NCBI GenBank assembly: GCA_003154025.1
Contig: PMCE01000504.1
Location: 1,731-8,271 of the forward strand
DNA length: 6,541 nucleotides
Direction of reading: 5' to 3'
DNA from: Syntrophaceae bacterium
GTDB lineage: Bacteria; Desulfobacterota; SM23-61
Of the stretch, positions 1 through 5,382 are shown one piece after another. The notes under the pieces are model-generated. The model was not told the DNA's origin. It saw nothing but the letters and a program-made list of their open reading frames with translations, and did no database searches. Position 1 is the first letter of the stretch. Each line of letters opens with the position of its first letter. The position numbers were made by a program, and so were the translations under genes.

Positions 1-2
1 TG

Positions 3-797
3 AAAGACGCGGAGATCTTCACGGCCACCACCTCCCCCCAGGTCTTTCGATTCCACCAGAAGGTGGTGAAAGAAATTCTGGGCGAAAAGATTACGGAGTA
101 CCAGCGTGTGGCGCGGACCGGAGATCAGTCTTTCTTCGGGGTCGGGGTCCCCAGCATCAACGGGAGACACAACCCGACGCCGGAGAGGAAAAAGGAATGG
201 CATGGAGCCACCCTGGGCTGGTGGTATCACAGCGCCAAGGATACGTGGGACAAGATGGACCCGGATAACCTGGTGAGCGATGCGCGGATGTACCTGGCCT
301 ATGCCCTGCATCTGGCCGACAGCGTCCTTCTCCCCTTCGAGTATGTCTTCTCCGCCGATGAGATCATCAGCCGTTTGCAGGAGCTGCAGAAACTCGCCGG
401 GGAAAATTTCGACCTGAGCCGGGAGATCAAGTGGGCCAAGGCCTACCGGCAGAGGGCTTTGAAGCTGCGCCAGTTGACCGACAAACTGGCCAAGGATAAA
501 CCGGCCAAGAAGATGAAGACCATTCTGGAGGTCAACGAATGCCTGATGCAGACCAGCCGGATCCTCACGCCGGTGGTCAGCACGGTGAAGGGGAAGTATG
601 GGCAGGACACCTACGGCCTTTCGGCCCTCAGCAAGCCGATCCCGGTATTGGAGTCGGTCAAGGACTACGTAAACTATCCTGCGGGAAGCGCTCAACGTAA
701 ACTCCTCATGACCCGGCTCATGCGGGAGAGGAACAAGGTCTTCGACGCTCTCCGGGGGGTCGTCGAACTGATCGACCGGACACTGGAGGGGCGTTAA
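3..797 (+). CDS. M28-family zinc peptidase, C-terminal part (5' end outside window)
   Basis: The reading frame is open from the first complete codon at base 3, so this is the C-terminal 264 residues of a longer protein; the GTG at 63 is internal and not a true start. The motif WWYHSAKDTWDKMD (bases 216-257) matches the end of the M28 aminopeptidase/glutamate carboxypeptidase fold, where the His (codon 228-230) is a zinc ligand. It is preceded by GDQSFFGVGVPSI, which corresponds to the family's S/G-D-x-x-S-F-x-x-x-G-I-P block. The other metal ligands (His, Asp, Glu, Asp) would lie upstream of the window. After the catalytic domain come about 170 residues rich in charged helices, plausibly a helical extension or dimerisation region as in carboxypeptidase II relatives (inference). 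The likely role is exopeptidase cleavage of N-terminal residues or small peptides. Whether it is secreted cannot be judged without the N-terminus. The alcohol dehydrogenase follows 75 bases downstream on the same strand. Confidence 0.85.
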   Translation, partial: KDAEIFTATTSPQVFRFHQKVVKEILGEKITEYQRVARTGDQSFFGVGVPSINGRHNPTPERKKEWHGATLGWWYHSAKDTWDKMDPDNLVSDARMYLAYALHLADSVLLPFEYVFSADEIISRLQELQKLAGENFDLSREIKWAKAYRQRALKLRQLTDKLAKDKPAKKMKTILEVNECLMQTSRILTPVVSTVKGKYGQDTYGLSALSKPIPVLESVKDYVNYPAGSAQRKLLMTRLMRERNKVFDALRGVVELIDRTLEGR

Positions 798-801
798 ATA
801 C

Positions 802-829
802 AGTGTCAGTGTCAGTGGTTAGTGTCAGT
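802..829 (+). repeat. Short GTGTCAGT direct repeats between genes
   Basis: The nonamer AGTGTCAGT occurs three times: 802-810, 808-816 (overlapping the first by three bases) and 821-829. It lies just after the stop codon of the peptidase gene and before the dehydrogenase Shine-Dalgarno site. A short open frame crosses it, but the low-complexity sequence and the overlap with the dehydrogenase argue against coding. Function unknown; it may simply be a slippage-prone microsatellite. Confidence 0.7.
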
Positions 830-872
830 AAAGGCGAAGGGTATTTGAATTTTAGGCATTTCGGGAGGAAAC

Positions 873-1895
873 ATGAAAGCGATGGTTCTGAGAGAATTTC
901 ACCAGCCTTTCCTGCTGTCCGAAGTGCCGCGGCCTTCCATCGGCCCCGGGGAACTGTTGATCAAAGTGAAAGGGTGCGGGGTCTGTTATACGGACGTCAA
1001 AATCGCCTCCGGGTTGACCCCGGATGTAACTCTGCCCCGGATTCTGGGGCATGAGGTGGCGGGGGAGGTTGCGGCCCTGGGAAATGAGGTGAAGAATTTT
1101 CGCGAGGGCGACCGGGTGAGCCTTTACTTTTATCTGAACTGCGGGAAGTGCGAATATTGCCTGCAGCAGAGAGAGAATTTATGCGTGAACCTCCGCGCCC
1201 GGATCGGGTTTCAGTGGGACGGGGGGTATGCGGAGTATACCAAAGTTCCGGCCACCCATGCCTTCCCCATTCCCTCCGGCGTTTCTTTCGAAGAAGCCGC
1301 GATCCTGGCGGATGCGATGGCCACGCCGCTGCATGCCTTGCGGGAACAGGCCCAGCTGCAGGCCGGAGAAACCCTGGCCATCATCGGGGCCGGAGGTTTG
1401 GGACTCCAGGCGGTCCAGATCGGAAAGCTATTGGGGGCCCGGGTTCTTTCCGTGGACCTGGAGGAAAAGAGACTGGCCATGGCCAAGACCATGGGGGCGG
1501 AAGAAACTTTTCAGGCCGCGGGGAAAGAGCTGGAGGCTTCGATTCTTTCCTATACCCAGGGGCGAGGGGTCGACACGGTTTTGGATTTGGTGGGAAAAAA
1601 TGAAACCATCCATTCTTCCCTGGGCTTTTTGAAAAAAGGGGGAAAGCTGGTCCTGGTCGGGTACAGCTTCGACCAACCCTTTTCCATTTTCCCGGCGGTC
1701 ATCATGCGGGGAGAATTCCGGATCATCGGCTCAAGGGCTTGCCGGCTTCGGGACATGGAAGAGGTGATCGACCTGGTGGCGGCCAAAAAGATCAGGCCCT
1801 TGGTGAGTGAAATCATGCCCCTGGAGCGGGTCAACGAGGTGCATGCCCGACTGAAGAGAAACGAGATTCTCGGGCGGGTCGTCCTGCGGCCTTGA
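873..1895 (+). CDS. Zinc-dependent medium-chain alcohol dehydrogenase
   Basis: Complete 340-residue protein, the normal length for the MDR zinc alcohol dehydrogenase family, which oxidises alcohols to aldehydes or ketones (or the reverse) with NAD(P). The N-terminal GroES-like domain carries the catalytic zinc residues Cys38 (GCGVCYTD) and His60-Glu61 (GHE). The structural zinc loop has Cys90, Cys93, Cys96 and Cys104. The Rossmann domain starts near residue 167 with GAGGLG at 172-177, and Asp195 at the end of the second strand suggests NAD rather than NADP (inference). Near residues 147-154 the sequence is DAMATPLHAL, where many alcohol dehydrogenases have Cys; this resembles acyl-CoA-type or sorbitol-type relatives, so the substrate is not assignable. 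The ATG at 873 is chosen because GGGAGGAA (863-870) sits directly upstream. It is probably cytoplasmic and possibly transcribed with the upstream peptidase gene. Third codon positions are G/C-rich, as in the peptidase. Confidence 0.93.
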   Translation: MKAMVLREFHQPFLLSEVPRPSIGPGELLIKVKGCGVCYTDVKIASGLTPDVTLPRILGHEVAGEVAALGNEVKNFREGDRVSLYFYLNCGKCEYCLQQRENLCVNLRARIGFQWDGGYAEYTKVPATHAFPIPSGVSFEEAAILADAMATPLHALREQAQLQAGETLAIIGAGGLGLQAVQIGKLLGARVLSVDLEEKRLAMAKTMGAEETFQAAGKELEASILSYTQGRGVDTVLDLVGKNETIHSSLGFLKKGGKLVLVGYSFDQPFSIFPAVIMRGEFRIIGSRACRLRDMEEVIDLVAAKKIRPLVSEIMPLERVNEVHARLKRNEILGRVVLRP

Positions 1896-1951
1896 GGAGA
1901 AATTTCTGGCCTCCCCTTTTGAGCCCACCCCGGCTTATGGGTGACAGACCA

Positions 1952-1972
1952 CCGCCCTGGGGCGGAAGCAAG
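1952..1972 (+). terminator. Weak terminator-like hairpin after the dehydrogenase gene
   Basis: CCGCC (1952-1956), loop CTGG, and GGCGG (1961-1965) form a five-pair GC stem 57 bases after the dehydrogenase stop. The nearest T-run (four T) lies ten or more bases beyond the stem, so this is not a classical intrinsic terminator. It is the best candidate for ending the upstream transcript. Confidence 0.3.
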
Positions 1973-2072
1973 ATTTTCCAGTTAACGGGGGGAGGGTTGA
2001 TTCGGAGTCATGGGGGGTGGTCGCAGGTCGTAGCTTTGCGGAAAAGCTTCAGGGCGGACTCTGGTCGGTCTT

Positions 2073-2086
2073 AGGAAGTACTTCCT
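2073..2086. repeat. Perfect 14-base palindrome AGGAAGTACTTCCT
   Basis: The two halves, AGGAAGT and ACTTCCT, are exact reverse complements with no spacer. It lies between two small hairpins (2032-2048 and 2088-2108). It could be a binding site for a dimeric regulator or part of an RNA structure; no neighbouring regulator gene supports either. Confidence 0.5.
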
Positions 2087-2295
2087 GAAATCTTCGGTGG
2101 AAAGATTTTGTCAAACAGTGTAGGTTTCAATTGGCAATGGGGGTTTGGATATACTTTTTATCTCGAAAATCTTGATCAAGTGCGAAGATTAGCACGTAGC
2201 CTGCACTTTTAGCGGCCCCAAGGGGCTCCCAATATATGGTATTCCTGCCTGCACCAGCGTTAAGAATTTGGCGTTTTGACCGGATACAATTCCAC

Positions 2296-2323
2296 TTGAC
2301 AGAATTAGCAGGCCTGCTACCAT
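2296..2323 (+). promoter_or_regulatory. Sigma70-type promoter with extended -10
   Basis: A consensus -35 TTGACA (2296-2301) is followed after 16 bases by TACCAT (2318-2323), preceded by TGC, giving an extended -10 (TGCTACCAT). Transcription would start near 2330 and run towards the 99-residue gene at 2703, giving a leader of about 370 bases, or it could make a separate RNA. The spacer is occupied by a perfect palindrome (separate entry). The -10 matches consensus at four of six positions. Confidence 0.5.
2306..2319. promoter_or_regulatory. Candidate operator: palindrome in promoter spacer
   Basis: TAGCAGGCCTGCTA is a perfect 14-base palindrome lying almost exactly between the -35 and -10 hexamers of the promoter at 2296-2323, overlapping the first two bases of the -10. 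Dyads in this position are typical of repressor or MerR-type activator sites. The regulator is not in the window, so its identity is unknown. Chance occurrence cannot be excluded. Confidence 0.4.
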
Positions 2324-2423
2324 TGGCGGGTAGACTATCCCTCGTTCAATAAGAACCCTTCAACTTAACCCTTACCCATCGGGAGTAAACGATGAAAAGG
2401 GGTTGCCCAAAGATGATCAAGTA

Positions 2424-2481
2424 AAGCCCCCGAAGGGCTTAAGATTTCCCTTTGGGGGTGTCAGCCTGTTTCGCCCTTTTT
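2424..2481 (+). promoter_or_regulatory. Mutually exclusive hairpins, attenuator-like leader segment
   Basis: Segment 2433-2438 (AAGGGC) can take part in three competing pairings. Pairing 1 is AAGCCC (2424-2429) with GGGCTT (2435-2440). Pairing 2 is the long stem CCCCCGAAGGG (2427-2437) with CCCTTTGGGGG (2448-2458), eleven pairs including one G-U. Pairing 3 is AAGGGC (2433-2438) with GCCCTT (2473-2478), which runs into five T residues at 2477-2481. This resembles an attenuator or riboswitch expression platform downstream of the promoter at 2296. The repeats are low-complexity, so this is a structural suggestion only. Confidence 0.35.
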
Positions 2482-2702
2482 AAATCAGGCCACCAAAATT
2501 TATAGCCTTACTTACCTGAATTCAAAACCTTCTGGGAAAAGTCACGGGAAGGAGTTTCCAAAAGGTGCGAATATTAATCCTCTAAGGGGGCCTCAGTGCC
2601 CTCTTTGAAGGATTTCCTTCCTGTTCACTTAACCCAAGAACACGCAGGATTGGAAAAGATGCGGAAGGGAGACTAACTCGCTCTCGAAAGGAGGCTACGA
2701 AT

Positions 2703-3002
2703 ATGATTAGATGGACAAGAGGTGCACGGATTAATCCGGGACAATTCCTCCAATCAGTACAGTGGGCAAAGGAGGTGACTGAATTCGTAAACAAAAAATA
2801 TAAGATTAAGGTAAGCGTTTACATGGATTATTTCGGGGAATATGGGACAATACGCTGGTTCTGTGATTACGCGGATTTGGCAGCATTGGAGAAGGTTGGG
2901 AATCAGCTTCTTCTGGACCAGGAGTATTTGCAGAAAGTCAGCAAGGGGGCTGATTATCTCATTCCAGGCAGTGCTTCTGATACAGTTATGCGGGCCTTAT
3001 GA
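2703..3002 (+). CDS. Small conserved-looking protein, possible dimeric alpha/beta-barrel fold
   Basis: A 99-residue protein with an excellent Shine-Dalgarno site AAAGGAGG (2688-2695) seven bases before the ATG at 2703. I cannot assign a function. By inspection it reads as strand (2-9), helix (13-33, WAKEVTEFVNKKY), strand (36-44), strand (48-55, GTIRWFCDY), helix (58-73), helix (74-85) and a last strand DTVMRAL. This babba-like order resembles the ferredoxin-like, dimeric alpha/beta-barrel proteins (NIPSNAP/ABM-type), which form small dimers that bind or modify small molecules. That resemblance is an inference. There is no signal peptide or membrane segment, so it is probably cytoplasmic. It stands alone, with long non-coding stretches on both sides, a candidate regulated leader upstream and a good terminator 24 bases after the stop, suggesting a single-gene unit. 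The single Cys54 is not in a recognisable metal motif. Confidence 0.8.
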   Translation: MIRWTRGARINPGQFLQSVQWAKEVTEFVNKKYKIKVSVYMDYFGEYGTIRWFCDYADLAALEKVGNQLLLDQEYLQKVSKGADYLIPGSASDTVMRAL

Positions 3003-3025
3003 TTTGGTATGTGGAAGAAGAACGG

Positions 3026-3055
3026 AGGCAGGGTCAACATGACTCTGCCTTTGTT
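3026..3055 (+). terminator. Terminator hairpin after the 99-residue gene
   Basis: AGGCAGGGTCA (3026-3036), loop ACA, and TGACTCTGCCT (3040-3050) form an eleven-pair stem with one G-U pair, followed by TTGTT. It begins 24 bases after the stop codon at 3002. The tail is short of T residues but the stem is strong. The same hairpin design is found on the minus strand at 3790-3757. Confidence 0.7.
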
Positions 3056-3384
3056 CCCGAATTTTTCAAAGTGCGTGAAGGTACCTCGGGGACTTTCTTC
3101 GATCATAAAAATAGCGGAGATCAAAACCATTCATACACTTTTTTGGGGAAATTGGGCGGTATCGGGTTTGGCACGTAATCGTAATGTAATCTCTTCGGGG
3201 TAGTTCATTGATAGTCCGGTGCCACCCCCAATATATTATGTCTTCGTTGAGTCTTGTTCCCAGAAATTAATGCGAGGGGGAGGCAAAATCGGCCTAAATT
3301 ATGGCCTTGACATCTTTTTGGCTTCGGGGTTTACCATCTGAGAAATTAATTGAGAGAAAATTAAATTTGAGATAAGCGGTTAAC

Positions 3385-3414
3385 AAAAAACCCCACTACT
3401 TTTCAGAAATGGGG
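3385..3414 (-). terminator. Minus-strand terminator-like hairpin
   Basis: Read on the minus strand, CCCCATT (3414-3408) pairs with AGTGGGG (3397-3391) through seven pairs including one G-U, with a ten-base loop, and is followed at once by six T (3390-3385). This is a good intrinsic terminator shape, yet there is no supported minus-strand gene immediately upstream, so it may be left over from a lost gene. Confidence 0.45.
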
Positions 3415-3625
3415 CCTCATGAATTTGGCATTTCCCTGCCTCCAGATTTAGGTAAGGAACTGCTCCCATTTACGCCGTAATTGGGCGAACTTTAGCAGAA
3501 CCCCCGAAAGGATGCAAGGCCCAGAAGAGAAAGCCTGGGAAGCCGCCCAGAGCACCCATTATTATTAGCGTACCTTCCTTTTTATCACGAATACCCTTAT
3601 TACCCTTCCGTGCACCCCAAAAGGC

Positions 3626-3653
3626 TTGACAACATTTTCTAGCCTGCTATTCT
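3626..3653 (+). promoter_or_regulatory. Sigma70-type promoter with no obvious gene
   Basis: TTGACA (3626-3631), a 16-base spacer and TATTCT (3648-3653) with TGC before it, giving an extended -10. The spacer ends in GCCTGC, so TTGACA-N10-GCCTGCTA is shared exactly with the promoter at 2296. Downstream there is no credible gene before the hairpin at 3757-3790. The transcript could be a short RNA of about 130 bases. Confidence 0.4.
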
Positions 3654-3756
3654 TTCATCGTACTCTCTCCCTCTTCGCATTAGACCTTTTCAAATTCACC
3701 TTGGAAACAATTGATTGAAAAGTGATGATTACGATTAGAAATGGTAAATGGATAAT

Positions 3757-3790
3757 AAAAAAAGGCAGAGTCAAAATAACCCTGCCTTTT
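3757..3790 (-). terminator. Strong intrinsic terminator of the PEP-CTERM remnant
   Basis: On the minus strand AAAAGGCAGGGTT (3790-3778) pairs with GACTCTGCCTTTT (3772-3760), thirteen pairs with two G-U, a five-base loop, and a run of seven T (3763-3757). It lies 24 bases beyond the stop codon of the PEP-CTERM tail at 3815. On the plus strand the same DNA also forms a hairpin ending in four T, so it may act weakly in both directions. Confidence 0.8.
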
Positions 3791-3814
3791 CCCTCTTCAG
3801 AATAAATATCATAT

Positions 3815-3916
3815 TTACTTCTTAAAGGATTTCCTCCTCCCGTATGCTACCAATCCAATCAATCCAGTTCCAAGAAAGAGCATGGTGGTGGGTTCGGGAA
3901 CACTCGGAATCGGCGG
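3815..3916 (-). pseudogene. Orphan PEP-CTERM sorting tail (gene body lost)
   Basis: The minus strand encodes 33 residues ending in a textbook PEP-CTERM signal: PPIPSVPEPTT, then the hydrophobic segment MLFLGTGLIGLVAYG, then the basic tail RRKSFKK and a TAA stop (3817-3815). In intact proteins this tail directs export across the inner membrane and processing by an exosortase, usually in bacteria that make exopolysaccharide. Here an in-frame TAG (3919-3917) lies directly before PPIPS, and there is no usable start codon; the only Met is inside the membrane segment. Upstream minus-strand sequence in the other frames shows no continuation and soon enters the opposite-strand gene at 3966. So the body of the protein has been lost by deletion or rearrangement, while the tail and its terminator (3790-3757) remain. 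No exosortase gene is in the window. The identification of the tail is firm; the mechanism of loss is inferred. Confidence 0.85.
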
Positions 3917-3965
3917 CTAGACTGGTTAATCATTTCAGCCGTGCTTAGCGAGGATTAACAGACTA

Positions 3966-5039
3966 ATGGGTTTACGAAAGGCTGTTTTTTTTATTGCATT
4001 GAGAGCGCATTTCAGATCTTCCCATTTTATTCTTCTTGTGGCCTTCATTCTTTTTTGTCCGCCTGCCTCGAAGGCCCATGCCGCCCAGGTTACTTTGGCT
4101 TGGGATGCCAGTACCGATCCGAACATCGCCGGTTACAAAGTATATTATGGGAACGCGAGTGGAAGTTATCCGACGGTGGTCGATGCGGGTAAACAGACAT
4201 CCTGCACCGTCACGAACCTCTCCGAAGGAATGGCCTACTATTTTGCCGTCACTGAATACGACAAATCCAGCCAGGAAAGCGGATACTCGAATGAAGTGGT
4301 GTATGCTCCTCCATCCCTCTGTACCTTTTCCCTCTCCCCCACTGCAAACTCCTTCAATTCCACGGGGGGAGCGGGGACCGTCGGGGTTATAACTCAGGCG
4401 GGCTGCGCTTGGACCGCGAAAAGAAATGTCTCCTGGCTGATCATCACCTCAAACAGTTCAGGTGCGGGGAATGGAACAGTCAATTATTCGGTTTTGTCCA
4501 ACTCGGACGGTACCTCCAGGACCGGAACCGTTACCGTGGCCGGTAAAATTCTGACCGTGAGTCAGTCGGCAGTCTCGCCATACTCCCTTACCGTTGCCAA
4601 GGCGGGGAACGGAAATGGCACGGTCAGTGTGAATCCTGCCGGAAGCACGTTCACCGGTGGGACTGTGGTAACCCTTACTGCCACCCCGGATGCAAATTCG
4701 GTCTTCGCTGGATGGTCCGGAGGTTGTTCGGGGACCTTGTTACCTTGCACGATTACGAGGAATTCCAACACCTCGGTCACCGCAACCTTCAATATCCAAA
4801 GAAGCACGATCACAGCCCGGGCAGGGGCCAATGGATCCATCTCTCCCGCCGGAGCAGTCGCGGTCGGTTTGGGGGCCAGTCAGGCCTTTAGGATCACGCC
4901 GAACCTGGGCTACCGGATAGCTGATGTAAAAGTGGACGGGGTATCAATCGGAAATACGAGCAGCTATTTGTTCGGGAACGTGATGTCCAACCACACTATC
5001 GACGCCAGTTTCACACCGGCCAACCGATTTTGGAGATAA
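3966..5039 (+). CDS. Secreted multidomain protein: FnIII, BACON-like and InlB-type repeats
   Basis: A 357-residue protein. Residues 1-40 form a signal peptide: basic start, hydrophobic [10 protein letters not shown] (21-30), and a likely signal peptidase I cut after AHA near residue 39. Residues 41-113 are a fibronectin type III domain ([21 protein letters not shown] through YYFAVTEYD to GYSNEVVY). Residues 118-201 match a BACON-type domain: CTFSLSPT, a Cys-Ala-Trp core at 147-149, NVSWLIITS, then [17 protein letters not shown]. Residues 206-276 and 279-350 are two divergent InlB/Listeria-type bacterial repeats; the first has the typical [11 protein letters not shown] and FAGWSGGC, the second GSISPAG and TIDASFTP. 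All are adhesive or carbohydrate-binding style modules, so a role at the cell surface or in the extracellular matrix is likely. It ends in PANRFWR with no anchor or sorting tail. GAGGA at 3950-3954, eleven bases before the ATG, supports the start. It stands head to head with the PEP-CTERM remnant. Confidence 0.88.
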   Translation: MGLRKAVFFIALRAHFRSSHFILLVAFILFCPPASKAHAAQVTLAWDASTDPNIAGYKVYYGNASGSYPTVVDAGKQTSCTVTNLSEGMAYYFAVTEYDKSSQESGYSNEVVYAPPSLCTFSLSPTANSFNSTGGAGTVGVITQAGCAWTAKRNVSWLIITSNSSGAGNGTVNYSVLSNSDGTSRTGTVTVAGKILTVSQSAVSPYSLTVAKAGNGNGTVSVNPAGSTFTGGTVVTLTATPDANSVFAGWSGGCSGTLLPCTITRNSNTSVTATFNIQRSTITARAGANGSISPAGAVAVGLGASQAFRITPNLGYRIADVKVDGVSIGNTSSYLFGNVMSNHTIDASFTPANRFWR

Positions 5040-5274
5040 CGAGATTGAAGTTGGAGCCCCTCGATATACTTAAGGAGAGTAGGGGAAATTCTTAAAAAAT
5101 TGGAGTGCTTCATCGGAATAAATAGGCCCAGGAACAATCCCGGCTTCCGCTTTCCCTTTTCCAAAACGGCTTCCTTATAATCGTTGAAAGCCGCTCCTCC
5201 TCATTTCTACCCCCAAATCCCCCCCGCCGCTGAAAAGGCCCCCGACCGAACCCAAAATGTTGTGCTGAAATTCC
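5040..5274. other. Intergenic stretch between secreted protein and aldolase promoter
   Basis: Part of a 343-base gap between the two genes. I see no gene and no good terminator. CCCCT (5061-5065 area) can pair with AGGGG about 20 bases later, and CGGCTT pairs with AAGCCG near 5167-5193, but both lack T-runs. A lone TATAAT at 5176-5181 has no matching -35. The stretch from 5190 is rich in C. Confidence 0.5.
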
Positions 5275-5303
5275 TTGACGCACAATTCCCCTTTTTGTAT
5301 ATT
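5275..5303 (+). promoter_or_regulatory. Sigma70 promoter of the aldolase gene
   Basis: TTGACG (5275-5280), a 17-base spacer, and TATATT (5298-5303): five of six matches at each hexamer with ideal spacing. The start point would be near 5310, giving a leader of about 73 bases. In the leader, CCGGC (5336-5340) and GCCGG (5350-5354) form an inverted repeat with a nine-base gap, which could be a hairpin or regulator site. Confidence 0.7.
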
Positions 5304-5370
5304 CATCTCACCCCAAGGCGAGTTCTTAGCAATTGCCGGCCAGAAATCAGCCGGTCCAACTTTGACGTGC

Positions 5371-5378
5371 AAAGGAGG
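5371..5378 (+). promoter_or_regulatory. Shine-Dalgarno site that fixes the aldolase start
   Basis: AAAGGAGG lies four bases before the ATG at 5383. The same frame is open back to a TTG at 5275, but that TTG is the first triplet of the promoter -35 box and has no ribosome site, so the longer 298-residue version is not real. Confidence 0.85.
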
Positions 5379-5382
5379 GCAA

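Larger units (their letters stand above)
1896..2702. other. Hairpin-rich non-coding region, about 800 bases
   Basis: No reading frame here has a credible start, Shine-Dalgarno site and codon use; a 60-codon frame from 1892 and a 70-codon minus frame at 2582-2794 look accidental. What is visible is structure. Hairpins: AGCTTT/AAAGCT at 2032-2048; a perfect 14-base palindrome at 2073-2086; AAATCTT/AAGATTT at 2088-2108; TTACCC/GGGAGTAA at 2372-2388; CCCCCGAAGGG/CCCTTTGGGGG at 2427-2458; GCCTGTTT/AAATCAGGC at 2464-2490; and AAGGGGGC/GCCCTCTT at 2584-2605. A sigma70-like promoter lies at 2296-2323. The composition is more A/T-rich than the flanking genes. Confidence 0.7.
3056..3756. other. Non-coding or decayed region, about 700 bases
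   Basis: No gene can be supported. Frames of 20-60 codons exist on both strands (for example plus 3009-3203, minus 3208-3131 and minus 3559-3470), but none combines a good ribosome site, length and recognisable domain. The stretch contains a promoter-like pair at 3626-3653 and a minus-strand terminator-like hairpin at 3414-3385. It also has the motif CCCCAATATATT at 3226-3237, which recurs at 6463. It lies between two related terminator hairpins and looks like a place where genes have been lost. Confidence 0.6.

Noticed and set aside
803..1054. 83-codon plus-strand frame from the GTCAGT repeat
   Set aside because: It overlaps the firmly supported dehydrogenase gene in another frame, begins in a simple repeat and has no ribosome site.
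1892..2074. 60-codon frame overlapping the dehydrogenase stop
   Set aside because: TTG start, Pro/Gly/Trp-rich shadow-like composition, no recognisable domain, and it crosses a hairpin.
3009..3203. 64-codon frame after the 99-residue gene
   Set aside because: It runs straight through the terminator hairpin at 3026-3052 and has no family resemblance.
3131..3208. 25-codon minus-strand frame beginning MNYPEEITLRLRAK
   Set aside because: The peptide looks somewhat protein-like, but it is short, has no ribosome site and no partner sequence in other frames; it may be a fragment of a decayed gene or a repeat.
3470..3559. 29-codon minus-strand frame, MGALGGFPGFLFW, hydrophobic
   Set aside because: AAGGAAGG lies upstream but about 13 bases away; too short to distinguish from chance, although a terminator-like hairpin at 3414-3385 follows on the same strand.
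1896..3965. CRISPR array, insertion sequence or prophage in the gene-poor middle
   Set aside because: No regularly spaced repeats, no transposase or integrase fragment, and no terminal inverted repeats with target duplications were found by eye; the hairpins are isolated.
3935..4126. 63-codon minus-strand frame that might be the missing PEP-CTERM gene body
   Set aside because: It is antisense to the signal peptide of the secreted protein, is in another frame from the tail, ends at its own stop at 3935 and shows no secreted-protein features.
5176..5181. TATAAT hexamer as a second promoter for the aldolase
   Set aside because: No -35-like sequence at 16-18 bases upstream; the pair at 5275-5303 is much better.
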